NCBI GenBank assembly: GCA_034440615.1
Contig: JAOTOM010005125.1
Span: 82,001 to 146,000 of the forward strand
Reading direction: 5' to 3'
Source: Ashinkailepas kermadecensis
Taxonomy: Eukaryota; Arthropoda; Thecostraca; Neolepadidae
Length of the DNA: 64,000 bases
In this document: one piece after another, positions 19,320 to 30,722 of the stretch
Numbering within the stretch: the stretch's first letter is position 1
Layout: each line of letters begins with the position of its first letter
Program-made: the position numbers and the translations under genes
Notes under the pieces: generated by a model
The model's input: the letters and a program-made list of their open reading frames with translations, nothing else
Database searches by the model: none
Told to the model about the DNA's origin: nothing

Positions 19320-20253
19320 TCCCCATGTAACCAGTAATCCGGTATTGCGCTACCTCCATGTAATCAGTGACCCGGTATATTGCACCAATCACATGTAATC
19401 AGTGACCAGTATTACACCACTCGCATGTAATCAGTGACCCAGTATTACACCACTCGCATGTAATCAGGGACCCAATATTACACCACTCGCAAGTAATCAG
19501 TGACCCAGTATTACACCACTTGCATGTAATCAGTGACCCAGTATTATACCACTCGCATGTAATCAGGGACCCAGTATTACACCACTCGCATGCAATCAGT
19601 GACCCAGTATTACACCACTCGCATGTAATCAGGGGCCCAGTATTACACCACTAGCATGTAATCAGTGGCCCAGTATTACACCACTAGCATGCAATCAGTG
19701 ACCCAGTATTACACCACTCGCATGTAATCAGGGACCCATTATTACACCACTCCCATGTAATCAGTGACCCAGTATCGTACCACGCGCATGTAATCAGTGA
19801 CCCAGTATTACACCACTCGCATGCAATCAGTGACCCAGTATTACACCACTCGCATGTAATCAGTGACCCAGTATTACACCACTCGCATGTAATCAGTGAC
19901 CCAGTATTACACCACTCGCATGTAATCAGTGACCCAGTATTACACCACTCGCATGCAATCAGTGACCCAGTATTACACCACTCGCATGTAATCAGTGACC
20001 CAGTATTACACCACTCGCATGTAATCAGTGACCCAGTATTGCACCACTTGCATATAATCAGTGACCCAATATTGCACCACTCGCATGTGATTAGGGACCC
20101 AGTATTGCACCACTAGCATGTAATCAGTAACCCAGTATTACACCACTCGCATGTATTCAGTTACCCAGTATTGCGCCACTCACATGTAATCAGTGACCCA
20201 GTATTGCGCCACTCACATGTAATCAGTGACCCGGTATTGCGCCACTCGCATGG
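19320..20253. repeat. 33-bp minisatellite
   Basis: About 28 copies of GTGACCCAGTATTACACCAC plus TCGCATGTAATCA, with a few ATTGC or GCGCC variants towards the 3' end. It lies in the last intron of lark. Confidence 0.95.
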
Positions 20254-20346
20254 CGCGTCGGCCTGGACACATTACCGCCGTGCTGGCAGACAGCAGTCGG
20301 GTATTTTACCAGTGAAACGTGTGGTGGAGTTCGTTGGGCATGATGT

Positions 20347-20372
20347 GTTCGTGTGTGTGTGTGTTTGTGTGT
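20347..20372. repeat. (GT)n microsatellite
   Basis: A short GT run interrupted once by TTTGTG, upstream of the GC-rich terminal lark region. Confidence 0.8.
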
Positions 20373-20855
20373 AACAGGGTTCACGGCCTGGCCGCCGACA
20401 ACACTTGGTGACGCTGTGGTGTCTGTGTCAAATTGAAATCAAATTTTAGGCATATTTAAATCAAATTGACATGTTGCATCACTTGAAGTGATGCACAGTG
20501 ATTCTCCCACTAGCCGTCGGCGAGCTTGACACGCCGCAAGACCAAGGTGGTCAAAGTTGCGGCTGCCGTGGTGTGAGTTCATTTTGGCCTCCCCGTAGCG
20601 TGCCCGTGTGGTGTTTCTGTGTTGTTGATGATTCGGCAATGTGGTTGGTGGCTTTTGGGTGGCTGTCGCTGATGACCTGGCCGCACTCCGTCGTCCGGAC
20701 GGCGGCTGACCCGTGACCCGTGACCCGTCGCGGACGAACCCGGTCTGACCGCTGTTCCGCCCGACCTCCGAGCACCGCCGCGGCCGCGGCGCCTCCGACC
20801 GGACAGACGACCCGCGCCGCGGCGCGTTCACGCGTGTGCTGTGTGTTGCCCGCAG

Positions 20856-20898
20856 ACCGCCTCCGCCGCCGCCGGCGTCGTCGCGACACATGTACTAA
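20856..20898 (+). CDS. lark: lark/RBM4-like protein, probable terminal coding exon
   Basis: The acceptor GTGTTGCCCGCAG ends at 20855. Joined in phase 2 to the exon at 16665-16843, this sequence completes an Arg codon and then reads PPPPPPASSRHMY followed by TAA at 20896-20898. A proline run directly after a basic Tyr/Arg segment is what Lark tails show, and phase, acceptor quality and composition all agree. The exon is short, so chance is not excluded. The surrounding 20.7-21.1 kb is strongly GC-rich, like the other lark exons. Longer frames here (20720-21258) are shadows of GC-rich sequence. Confidence 0.55.
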
Positions 20899-22215
20899 TC
20901 GCCGCGTCGGAACCGTCGCGAGCCGCCGTCGCGCCGCCGCCGAGCCGCCGCCGCCGTCGTGTCGCTCTGCCCTGTTCGCGCCGCCGAGCGTGCGCCACGC
21001 GAGTTTGCGGCGGCCCGTGTCGCCGCTAGATGTCGGGCGGGGCTGCGTGCGCCGCGCGCACCTGTGGTTTGCCATGTCGTCGGCAGATGTCGGGCAGTTC
21101 AATTCCGCCGCTGGGCGGTCTATCGGCGTGCCCCTCGCTGCATGTCCCCTCGCGCATGATGTGCCGCCTTGTGCAGCGGTCCCCCGTCCCGCACAGGTTT
21201 CCTGTTGTACACGATCCGCCCTGGCATCTGTACAGGATTCTCCTTGACAAATGTGCACACGAGTGCACTCCCGTGCATAGGATGTCGGTCGAAGTCTGTT
21301 CCTGCGTACAGTGTGCCTGTCCCTCTGCGCCTGTGTGTAGGTGTATGTATCTGTTCATACGCTGGCCTGTCCCTCCGTGTGGTGTCTGCCCCTGCCCCGG
21401 TGTCGGCCGTTGTGCGTGTCTCGGTGTGTACAGGGCCTGCCTCTGGTAGTGGTGAGGTCACGACCACCCATGTCCCGGTGCGTGTCTCGGTGTGTACTGT
21501 CTCTGGTAGTGGTGAGGTCACGGCCAACCCTGCCTCTGGTAGGGGTGAGGTCACGGCCACCCCTGCCCCGGTGCGTGTCTCGATGTGCGTGTCTCGGTGT
21601 GTACAAGGCCTGCCTCTGGTAGTGGTGTGCTCGCGGCCCCAGCTTGCACTCTGTTGTGTATCAACCTTCAGTTGGTCGTTTCAACTTCTCTCTTGGAACC
21701 CGTCTTCAAGTGCATTGGTGTTAAAATGGTGCGTGATTGAATCCATGCTGCTAAAATACAATTACCCGGATAAGTGCGTGTTTCAATCTTTATTTTGGCA
21801 ACAGCAAGTTTATATTTTGGAACTCTTCGTAAGGGCGCCAACTTCTGCTGGCGACGTGCTAAGCGAGCACGCAGACACTAGCTCTTCCCACCCTTTTTCG
21901 TTTATCCCATTGTCGGTTCGATGTAAAAAAAATCCCTCCCTGTTGAGGGCAGGTAGACCAGCTTGCTCTGATCTATCCGTCCGCTAAACCAGCCGTGAAG
22001 TTCTGGGAGTACATTTTGGCAGTCGCCTGACATGCAAACACAACTTCAAGACACTTAAATAATGTCAAAGTATTACGGCTTAATAAGAGTCACAGGGGCC
22101 CATCTAGGTTAAGCCTATCTAGAAAAGGTACTAGAAATGTACATACTCTCACCCCAATCAATCCCTTATCCCAAGTTCCTAGGAAGCTATATATCCCAGC
22201 CTATTTAGCACCATT
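20899..22215. other. probable lark 3' UTR and flank
   Basis: GC-rich to about 21100, then T/G-rich. Between about 21405 and 21625 an irregular repeat (GCCTGCCTCTGGTAGTGGTG, AGGTCACGGCCACCCCTGCC, GTGCGTGTCTCGGTGTGTAC) recurs three to four times. I did not find a convincing canonical polyadenylation site. Frames in this stretch lack motifs. Confidence 0.4.
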
Positions 22216-22600
22216 CACTTGCTATTGCATAACACCCTCAACAATTACAAGCTCCTCCCAGCATACCCATTGTGCTACCATAGACAATCTCATCAGTATC
22301 ACACCCCGAAGGAAGGTGCTGAATCCACTGCTAGGTACACCCTATATAAAGTTATAAAGCGTTTAGACTTAATAAGAGACTCACTTGCTATTGCATAATA
22401 CACTCAACAATTACAAACTCCTCCCATCATACCCATTGTGCTACCATAGACAATCTCATCAGTATCACATCCCGAAGGAAGGTGCTGAATCCACTGCTAG
22501 GTACACCCTATATAAGGGTATAAAGCGTTTAGACTTATTAAGAGACTCACTTGCTATTGCATAACACACTCAACAATTACAAACTCCTCCCAACTCCTCC
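22216..22600. repeat. 166-bp tandem repeat, about 2.3 copies
   Basis: The unit begins CACTTGCTATTGCATAACAC and includes CCGAAGGAAGGTGCTGAATC and AAGCGTTTAGACTTAATAAG. Copies start at about 22216, 22382 and 22548, the last one running into the LINE at 22577. It is adjacent to the LINE 3' end, so it may be LINE 3' terminal sequence repeated. Confidence 0.88.
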
Positions 22601-24382
22601 CTGTCGATCAACCCTCCCTGGAATACAGAAAAACAATGATTGTCTATTCTTATAATGATTGTCTATGCCGTTTTGAAAGATGTTCAGTGTGTTGCTACTG
22701 ACAATGGTTCCTGGCAGCTGGTTCCAGTGTTCTACTACCCTGTTGGTGAAGAAAGACTGTCTTAACCTTGTCCTGCTGTGATTAACTTTAATTTTGAATT
22801 GATGACCTCTAATTGCATCATTTCTGTTAAATTCAAACATTTCTCTGAGATATCCCTGTTCCTGACCATGAACAAATTTAAAAACCTCCATGAGATCTCC
22901 TCTCAGCCTTCTATATCTAAGTGAAAACATATTCAATTTCTTCAATCTTTCCTCATATGCCAGGTTACCTATACCATTAACCATTTGTGTTGCTCTCTTT
23001 TGTACTCTCTCTAAAAGCCAACAATCTTTTTTATAACTAGGTGACCAAGCTTGGACACAGTATTCCAAATGTGGCCTGACATATGCACAGTAAAGTTTCC
23101 TGATGACCTCCTCACTTTTGTATGACACATTCCTCTGTATTGCCCCAAGCATTCTTAGTGCCTTCTTCCTGGCTTCTTTGGTCTGTTCTGATGCCCCAAA
23201 TTTTGTGTTCAAAATAACACCTAAGTCCTTCTCCTGCTGAGTCACAGATAGTACTTGGCCTCCCATCAAGTATGGAGCCTTCATATGCTGCCTACCTACA
23301 TGCATGACCTTGCATTTATCAAAATTAAACTTCATATGCCATTTTTCGGACCACTTCACAAGCTCGTCTAAGTCTTTCTGCAGCAAAACCTGCTCATTGT
23401 GCCCTGTTATTGCCCTAAGGATCTTCAAATCATCCGCAAATTTCAAAACCTTACTGCTTAGGCCACATTCAATGCTATTCGCATATATAATACACAATAG
23501 TGGCCCCAGTACCGACCCCTGGGGTATCCACTACGAACATTTTGCCATGATGACTTTGTACCATGTAGCATCACTCTCTGCTGTGTATCTGAAAGCCACA
23601 ACTCTATCCATTTTAGGATGCTACCTGCAATACCATGGACCTGAAGCTGCATCATTAACCGTCTATGGGGTACCTTGTCAAAGGCCTTACTAAAGTCAAG
23701 ATATGCTACATCAACCTGATTTCCCTGATCAAATTGTTCTGTAGCAAAATTCAAAAAGACCAAGAGATTTGTGAGACACGATCGCCCTTTTCTAAACCCA
23801 TGTTGAGTATCTTGAATCAATCTGTTTCCTTCCAGAAAACTAACTATTCTATCCTTGATAATTGATTCGAGTACCTTGCAGACTAGGGATGTGAGGCTTA
23901 CTGGCATATAGTTTTCAACTTTCCCGTCTTTCTCCTTTCTTGAAAATAGGAACTACATTTGCCCGTTTCCAATCTGTAGGAATTTCATTTTGTGAAACTG
24001 ATCTACAAAATATTATACTAAGTGGAATTACCAGTTCCTTTTCAGCTTCCCGCAATACCCTAGCATAAATTCCATCAGGTCCTGCTACCTTGTTTGACTT
24101 TATTTTTCTGATATGATTGAAAACAACATCACTATCAATGAAATTAACATCGTGTATCTGATCACCTGTCACTGAACTGTGGTTCACGGTCGGCAGATTA
24201 GTCAAATCCTCCACTGTAAACACTGATTTAAACTGCTTGCTCAGTTCCTCAACCATCTCACCATCCTCACTCAAGATAGTCCCATTTACTTCCAGTGGAC
24301 CAGTTGTGCTTGAAACTTTACTTAGCTTATAGAAACTAAAGAACTTTTTACTGTCCTCATTACAGTTCCTATCCAAATCCAA
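22577..24382 (-). pseudogene. CR1-like reverse transcriptase, multiply frameshifted
   Basis: The segment 24382-23915 has KVAGPDGIYARVLREAEKEL and WKRANVVPIFKKG. The segment 23907-23458 has PVSLTSLVCKVLESIIKDRI, QHGFRKGRSCLTNLL and the catalytic YLDFSKAFDKVPH. The segment 23497-22577 has KFADDLKILRAI with the Asp pair, then WHMKFNFDKCKVMHVGR, EKDLGVI, RPHLEYCVQAWSP and the C-terminal RRLRGDLMEVFKFVHG and NQLPGTIVSS. These are hallmarks of CR1/L2-type elements. At least two frame changes (near 23910 and 23480) prevent one protein. Confidence 0.85.
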
Positions 24383-24462
24383 TTATTTTTCTCGCTTTGC
24401 TGCTCTGGTTTTCTGCTTCACAGATCTCTAGCTTTTTGATACGACCTTAGACTTACTATATT

Positions 24463-25165
24463 TCAAGCTTCCTTAAATACTGTAAATGCATCTTTCTTAG
24501 CCTTAATTGCTTTCATCAAATCTGGTGTAAGCCATGCTGGCTTTCCTACCCTTCTTTTGCGCCTTTGCTTTTGGGGGACATGTCTAATCTGAATTTCCCT
24601 CAAGTAAGATTTGAACTTTTCCCACATTTCACAGGCATCTAAATCAAAGAATTCTTCTTCCCATTTTATGGCACTTAAAGCCTCTCTCATGCAGTCAAAG
24701 TCTGCCCTGTTAAAATTTGGAATCTTTGCCAAATTATCCTTGATTGTCCCTGCTACTTGTGCCTTTGAATCTCACTATGTTATGGTCACTTCTTCCCAGA
24801 GTTTCTCCTACAGTCAAATCTTGAACTAAATCACTTAAATCTGAGAAGACAAGGTCCAAGAATGAGCCCTGCCTGGTTGGTTCCGTTGCAAACTGGTGTA
24901 AGAACAAGTCCTCTTCAAGGCATTTCCTAAACAGTTTACATGATGGGGAGCCAACACCAACATTTTCATATCCTTTTAGATTAAAGTCACCAAGAATAAG
25001 GCATTTCCTCTGAAAGTTTCTACTGATTTCCTCACAGATCACCTTATCGAGCTCCAGTTGCTGAGAATGTGGGAATGTTCCTGATGGATACAAAGCTCCT
25101 ATCCTCAGTTTATTGCTGTTGCCTTTTCCCACAGCAACATCAAGCCAAATGGACTCCACAGACAC
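24463..25165 (-). pseudogene. LINE endonuclease C-terminal part and linker, broken
   Basis: Residues around CLILGDFNLKGYENVG match the APE-type endonuclease GDFN motif, and ETLGRSDHNIVRF carries the SDH motif. The N-terminal catalytic part is absent. A stop or frameshift near 24733 separates it from the linker with KRRVGKPAWLTPDLMKAIKA, typical of the region between endonuclease and reverse transcriptase. Confidence 0.8.
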
Positions 25166-25587
25166 GTTTGTTATCGATCGATGTCAGCCATGCACAAAGG
25201 AGACATCCCGTCGGGATTGTGTCGGTCGAGAACGATTGAACACTTGGACTCTTAGAACCCTGAGTGAATTGACATGTTGATTGCATCACTTGTACGACTA
25301 GACTTTGAACACAATGCTTTTTACTGACGCTTCCAGGAGTACCACAGGAGCAAGGTGTGCCTTTGTGTGCTGTACTACTGTGCGTTTGTTTAGTTTGCCT
25401 GTATATGTCTGTTTATAGCTCTAAGCTCATTACGATCGTGAAGACACTCATTTATAGAGGTTTCTCGGGACGCTCTATATGTGATTCTATCTGACTCCCT
25501 TAGCAGCCCTTTGGCTCCGACTGTTTTTATCCCTCAGAACCACTACTACTTAACATTCTCATACGAATTACTACGTTGGAACGGGGC
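25166..25587. other. intergenic, nothing recognised
   Basis: No open frame or repeat of note was identified between the LINE edge and the SINE. Confidence 0.5.
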
Positions 25588-25756
25588 CCGCGATAGCTCG
25601 GTTGGTAGAGCGTCGGACTCTTGATCGCAATATTGCTGGTTCGAATCTCACAACCGACGGCATTTTCCAAGTCCACCCGCGGCATGAGAGGTTGGCGACG
25701 CTATATGACCTAGCGGTTGAATGCGTCGTAAAGGGGCCAAAGGTTCTTCTACTACG
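25588..25756 (+). mobile_element. tRNA-derived SINE
   Basis: A clear tRNA-like head: box A GATAGCTCGGTTGGTAGAGC and box B CTGGTTCGAATCTCAC (about 25636). The body is a shortened form (CACCCGCGGCATGAGAGGTT then GGCGACGCTATATGACCTAG). The tail GAATGCGTCGTAAAGGGGCC ends AGGTTCTTCTACTACG. The head differs from that of the 18949 subfamily although the tail is shared with the copies at 2165 and 7665. Confidence 0.85.
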
Positions 25757-25786
25757 TTTATTTATTTATTTATTTATTTATTTCAC
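25757..25786. repeat. (TTTA)n tract
   Basis: Seven or so ATTT units lie at the junction of the plus-strand SINE and the minus-strand LINE. They could be the tail of either element. Confidence 0.85.
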
Positions 25787-26064
25787 AATACATGCCCTCC
25801 ACGTATAGTGGCTATTATGGACAGTCTGGGTATAACTCAGATATTTACAAAGAAAGGATAGATTTGTGGTCAATAGTGGGAACACATGCGCAACAAACAT
25901 TCATACACCAACATAATACAATACCCCTATCACTCTGCACTACACACACCGTGCTTGCAACACGAGCTGTAAACGAGTAGTTTATGGAAGTGATATAAAA
26001 GCGATGGCCTAAATGTGAGTGCATGGTGTACACAAATCCATTTTGTAAGTGTTTTTTTTTGTGA

Positions 26065-27673
26065 CTAGTGTTGCTCGTGGAGATGAGCTCGTACACGCTT
26101 CTTGAAGTTAGACAGCTTCAATGTTTTTGTTTCAGTAGGGAGTTTGTTGTAGTGGAAGACAGACGAGTAGAGAAATCTCTTGCGGCCCGCCTCTCTGTAT
26201 GGCTGGTAGATGCAGGTGGTCGTCTGCACGCGTATGACGGTTTCGCAGGGTAGAGTTTGCAGAGATTTGACCGGCAATGTGCGTTGGCTCACCCGTCAGA
26301 ATGATCTTGTGGAGCAAAGTAAGGCTGTGAAATAGATGCAGATCAGCTGCGGTGAGAAGACCCAACTCGTTACGGAAATCAGAAATATGATTAAATTTCC
26401 GTAGACCTGACACGACTCTAGTGGCGAAGTTAATGATTTTGTCTAGTCTGTGGATGTTTGCTGCCGACCCGTTCCCATAAACAGATATGCAGTAGCGGAT
26501 ATTTGATATAACTAGGCTATTGACTATAGTGAAGAGGGTACTGGTTGGCAGATGGTGACGCAGATGGTTCAGGGCCATAAGGAATCCAGTGCACTTGCGG
26601 ACCACGATAGCTACATGGGAATCCCACGACATGTGGCGATCAAATGTCACCCCAAGGTTCCTACACGAATGACTTTCATATATCACAGCGTCCCTAAAGC
26701 ACACTCGTATCGGGGTAATATTGCGAAGATTCTGACGCGATCCGAACGTGAGAAGCTGAGTTTTGGTCGGGTTTACCTTCAAACCGTTATCCAGGAAGTA
26801 GTCGTATAGTTGGTTCAGACATGTCTCCATCTGATTTATCAGATTTGGGAGATCAGATTTGCGACCGGAGATGAGGACCTGGGTGTCGTCTGCGAACTGA
26901 GTGACGTGTGCTACCGGGACGTGCAAACTGAGATCGTTCGAAAAGATGCAATAGAGGAGTGGACCTAGTGATGAGCCTTGAAAAACACCTATGTTGTTAG
27001 GAAGAAAGGAGGAGAGATGCCTGTTTCCGCGTTGATCTGAGATGCTAACAGCCTGCGTGTGACCTCCCAGATAAGCCTTAAACCAGTCAGTATCAATTCC
27101 ATGGAGTTCTAGTTTAGTGAGCAGTTTGGTGTGATCTATTACGTCGAAGCATTTACTGAGGTCCAGAATGCAAAGGAGAGCTATTTCCGAACGGTCCATT
27201 GCTGCTAATATTTTGTCCGAGACTGAAATCAGAGCGGTTTCCGTAGAGTGACGTGGTCTGAAGCCGTGCTGAGTTTGGGCCAGTAGGTGGTTTGCGTTCA
27301 GGTAGTGATAGAGTTGCTTCTGCACTACCCTCTCTGTGATTTTGGCGATAACCGGAACCAATGAGATGGGCCTAAAATTAGAGGGATCCGAAGGATCTCC
27401 TGATTTGTGAATGGGAGTTACTATTGACTGTTTCCAAGAGGAGGGTATATCAGCTGTAGTCAGGCATGTGTTTATAATGTCGAGCAGCACTTCTCCGATA
27501 AAAAAGAACAGAAATTTGATGACCTTAATACAGATCCCGTCGGGTCCGCAAGCACTTGTGCTCCTCATATCCATGACAATTTTGGTTAGCTGTTCGAGGG
27601 ATATGGGTGATACTTTATAGGAGCTGGTAGAGACGCGCGATAGCCGGCAACTGGGAGGTGTGTGTTCAGACAT
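26065..27673 (-). pseudogene. LINE reverse transcriptase, nearly intact with C-terminal frameshift
   Basis: A 513-codon frame contains ACGPDGICIKVIKF, WKQSIVTPIHKSGD, FRPISLVPVIAKITERVVQK, QHGFRPRHSTETAL, the catalytic LDLSKCFDVIDH, GVFQGSSLGPLLYCIFSNDL and QFADDTQVLISG with both Asp. It continues with NGLKVNPTKTQLL, NLGVTFDRHMSWDSH and the thumb. At about 26150-26290 the frame shifts into a segment ending FHYNKLPTETKTLKLSNFKK and HLHEQH, the expected C terminus. Enzyme motifs are all present, so decay is recent. Confidence 0.87.
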
Positions 27674-27732
27674 GTTTGCCTGGCGTTTGACCTCTGCTGA
27701 TACCTTAGTTCCGACACTAACAAAGTATTGAT

Positions 27733-29170
27733 TTAGATGCTCAGGTATGACCTGGGGTTGAACTCTATGAGAGCCTTTTTGGTGTCGATAATGGGCTTAA
27801 TAGCACGCCACGCAGCTGATGGGCCTTTCTGTGATATCTTTCTGCTAATATCGTCCCTACAGTCAGCTCTAATAGCTGAGCGAACTTGTCTGTTAAGTAT
27901 TTTGTACGTGCTTCTATCTTGCAAATGGAGAGCTACATTTCGCCGGTGCATGAGCTGTTTGGTAGCTTCGCTGACATATGGTGCTGTTGGGTTCCTAAGT
28001 TTGATGTTTCTGAGGGGCAGGTGCTCGTCGAGAATAGGTGTCAGCAATTTCAGCAGGGTGCCCCATTTGTCCGTTACTGAGATGCGCCCGGTGACCTGTA
28101 CCCAGTCGATCTCACCAAGGTCAAGAGTCAGTTCCGAGGTATCTACTCGTCCGTAAGAACGTGACTTTATTACGGTGTTAACTGAGGCAGGCCTGTTTAC
28201 TTTAATGGAACATATGATAAATTTATGTGGGCTGTAGTGGCAGAAACTCACTGGTTCTGCGGACGGAAATGGGCGAGTTTGTTAGGATGACATCCAATAG
28301 AGAGCCTGTGGCGAATGTAGGGCGCTGAACTGTCATGGGAAGTGAATAGTTGCTGATGAATTCAAGCAGGTGTGTTTTTCTGGGGCTATCTGCGGTGTCG
28401 AGAAGGTTACAGTTTAGATCACCTGCGAGGTAGAAAGTGCCGGTAAAGTTCAGTGTCGCCAATTGTACCTGTCTTTCGAGCTCAGTGAAGTCATCATTTA
28501 AAGCAGGAAGAGTGTTGCGAGGTGGCCGATAGATTGCCGCTAGAATGAAATACTTTCCGCTCTTCACTTTGACTTTGGCCCAGAGTGATTCTAGTTTGGA
28601 GCTAGAGTTCGGAGGCGTATAAATTTTCATGACGGTAATAGCTAGAGCTGACTTGGCGATAATCGCCACCCCACCGTCACCACTAGAGTCGGGCCGGTCC
28701 GCGCGTTTCACTTGGTAACCGGGGAAGTTAATGAGACGCGTGGGGGTGCTTGGGCGCAGCCAGGTCTCAGTCACCACAGCTAGGTCTAGAGAGTAAGTAT
28801 GAAGGTCGTTGTGTAGTTCGAGTAGCTTGGGTTTTATGGATTGTGCATTGATGAGTCCCAGGTGGAGCTGTCCTTTGTGCTGTTGAGCGGTCACATGGCT
28901 TGTTCGGCCCCGCGATCCGCGCCTTCTGCCACCCCTGGCGCCGCGCCTGCCCCGGCGTGTTATCTTGGGCGTTGCGATAACGGTGACGCACCCCTCCGTC
29001 CGGTTGGCCAAGGGATTGGCCAGCTGGTGACTGCCGGAGGCGGCGGTGATGACGTCACGGACGGGACGGCTGCGTGCCCGTGGCGAGCCCGGGTGACCGG
29101 GGGACGTGAAGGCGGTTAAGATTTGAACGAGGGCGATGGATAGCAGCAGCCTGATGATGTCCGTGTGCAT
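27733..29170 (-). pseudogene. LINE APE-type endonuclease and linker, frameshifted
   Basis: The frame from 29170 has a basic N-terminal segment, then HLGLINAQSIKPKLLELHND, LAVVTETWLRPS with the catalytic Glu, GGVAIIAKS, AAIYRPPRN, and FYLAGDLNCNLLDTADS with the Asp-x-Asn motif. It changes frame at about 28230-28250. The continuing frame (to 27733) holds a linker with APYVSEATKQLMHRRNVAL and SAAWRAIKPIIDTK. The first methionine at 29170 may not be the true start. Confidence 0.85.
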
Positions 29171-29180
29171 GATGAAAACT

Positions 29181-29684
29181 AGTAGAGCTGTAGATAGACG
29201 ATGAAGAATACTATTGCTGGAGGCACAGGAATTCCGAGCGGCACCAAGGCTTCAGTCCTTCAGCCTTCTCCGCTGCAGTGTCGGAAAGAAGACTAACCAC
29301 GGGCAGTAGCTGATGATTTAAGCGAGGAAAGTCAATATAGAGAAAGGCGCTGTCACTTCTCCACTCACGCAGTTAAGAAAATACAATCGCTGTGCAATCA
29401 CGGTCCGATCACTGCACAATTTCCGTCAGAAATAACCAGAAGAATTTTCCCTAAGTAGTTCAGCCACTTCGCCGATATCTCACTTCTTCTTCTTTTTTTC
29501 CTGGTACACTATACTTTTCCTGCTTCACTTCTCACTCACTCTCTCTCTGATTTCACACACTCTGAGTTTCACACACCCTATATACAAAGGCACCAAAGAG
29601 GGCGAGGGAAAGGCTGGAACGAGATGGAAAAACTTGTGCTGGATCGCAAGCCACATCGGGGTGTGGTGAAACGAGCGCGCGTAC
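29181..29684. other. possible LINE 5' UTR and flank
   Basis: Sequence upstream of the endonuclease frame, rich in TTCTTC and CTCTCTCT on the plus strand. It could be the LINE 5' UTR; no boundary or target duplication could be fixed. Confidence 0.35.
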
Positions 29685-29930
29685 CAGGGTTGTGAAAAAC
29701 CCAGGGTTTTTTTTTAGCAAAAACCCAATTACCCTGGGTTTTTGGCAAAAACCCTGGGCTTTTGTGGGTTATTGGGTTTTTGGGGCAATCTGAGAAAACA
29801 CCAAAATCGTCCAGCGTATGTATTCAGATAACCTCACAATGGGGTCACGAGATGCTGGGTCACGAACCACCAGCTGGGTCACGAGAAGGCCGCAAAGTTA
29901 GTAGTGCCCTGAAGGCGCTGCACAGTGACA

Positions 29931-30722
29931 TTACCACTCATGACCATCCCGAGAACGGAGGAGACAGAAGCATTTCACGAGCTTCGCGGCCTTCTCGTTA
30001 CCCAGCTGGTTGCGGATCTTGCTGTGGATGGCCCCGTAAGTGCTGAAGACACGCTCCACAGCGGCGGAACTAGTCGGAAGGCGGTGGATTCGCGTCATCA
30101 ACATGGCAAACCCATCCGGCAGCGGGTGCTTCTTCGCAGCCTTCCTCTCCATCAGGAGCCACCAGGAGGCCGGCTCGAGGGACTCGACGGTTTCTTCCGC
30201 AAACATCGACTGAGGAAGCTTCTCGTCTTCGATGAGGAACCAGCTGAGAGGCGCCATAAATTGGCGATTCTTGCTGACCACCCACTTCTGCGCCTGCTCC
30301 TCCTGCTCGTGGGTGAGGCCGCTCCCTTTGTACTTTGGGTGCGTCAGATAGGCCGCCATGTGCACCGGGGTCAGCTGGAATCGTTTAAGGATGACGGCGC
30401 GATATGGCGTCAGTTCCTCTTCCTCCAGCAGCTGGACCCAGACGCTGACGCCGTCGCCGAGCGTGCAGGCGTCCGACTGGAGCTTGTCCAGGGCTACAGA
30501 CATCAGCTTCAGCTGGCTGAGCAGGCTTGTGGCGCTGCGGAAGATGGCGGTGTCGTCGATAATTTCGGCGATGTCGTTGTCGATGTCGCGCGCATGCTCA
30601 CTTCTGATGATGTAGTGGGCGTAGTTTTTCAGAAAGGTGTCCACGCAGGCCACCTGACTGCTCCAGCGTGTGTTGTTCGGGATCTGCGGCTTGACGCTCC
30701 CAGGCTTCTCCCTCAGCCAGAC
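29931..30722 (-). pseudogene. hAT transposase exon 2 with C-terminal dimerisation domain
   Basis: The exon begins VWLREKPGSVKPQIPNNTRW with the conserved NTRW of hAT transposases. It continues through helical sequence to HPLPDGFAMLMTRIHRLPTS, then SSAAVERVFSTYGAIHSKIR and NQLGNEKAAKLVKCF. This is the classic hAT C-terminal dimerisation region, including the catalytic Glu context. The exon has no internal stop and ends at the stop codon at 29931. The domain belongs to cut-and-paste transposases acting in the nucleus. Confidence 0.85.

Larger units (their letters stand above)
22577..25165 (-). mobile_element. CR1-like LINE, 5' truncated and decayed
   Basis: Minus-strand non-LTR element. Endonuclease C-terminal remains lie at 25165-24734, a linker domain at 24732-24463, and reverse transcriptase at 24382-23458 and 23497-22577. 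It is broken by several frameshifts and stops. The 5' edge is inside the endonuclease. A second small piece of the same family is found at 39648-39740. Confidence 0.87.
25787..29180 (-). mobile_element. LINE with endonuclease and reverse transcriptase, CR1/L2-like
   Basis: The longest single LINE copy of its family here. The minus strand shows an endonuclease (from about 29170), linker, reverse transcriptase and C-terminal end at 26065. About 280 bp of 3' UTR follows to the AAAT tail, and a T run (A run on the minus strand) sits at 26048-26056. Three frame changes are visible (near 28240, 27700 and 26150-26290), so it is not functional as it stands. It is in the same family as the copy at 4321-6030. 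Confidence 0.88.

Noticed and set aside
20720..21258. Long Arg/Pro/Ala-rich frames on both strands in the GC-rich island
   Set aside because: No motifs, opposite-strand frames equally open, and composition explains the lack of stops. Only the short terminal lark exon fits phase and context.
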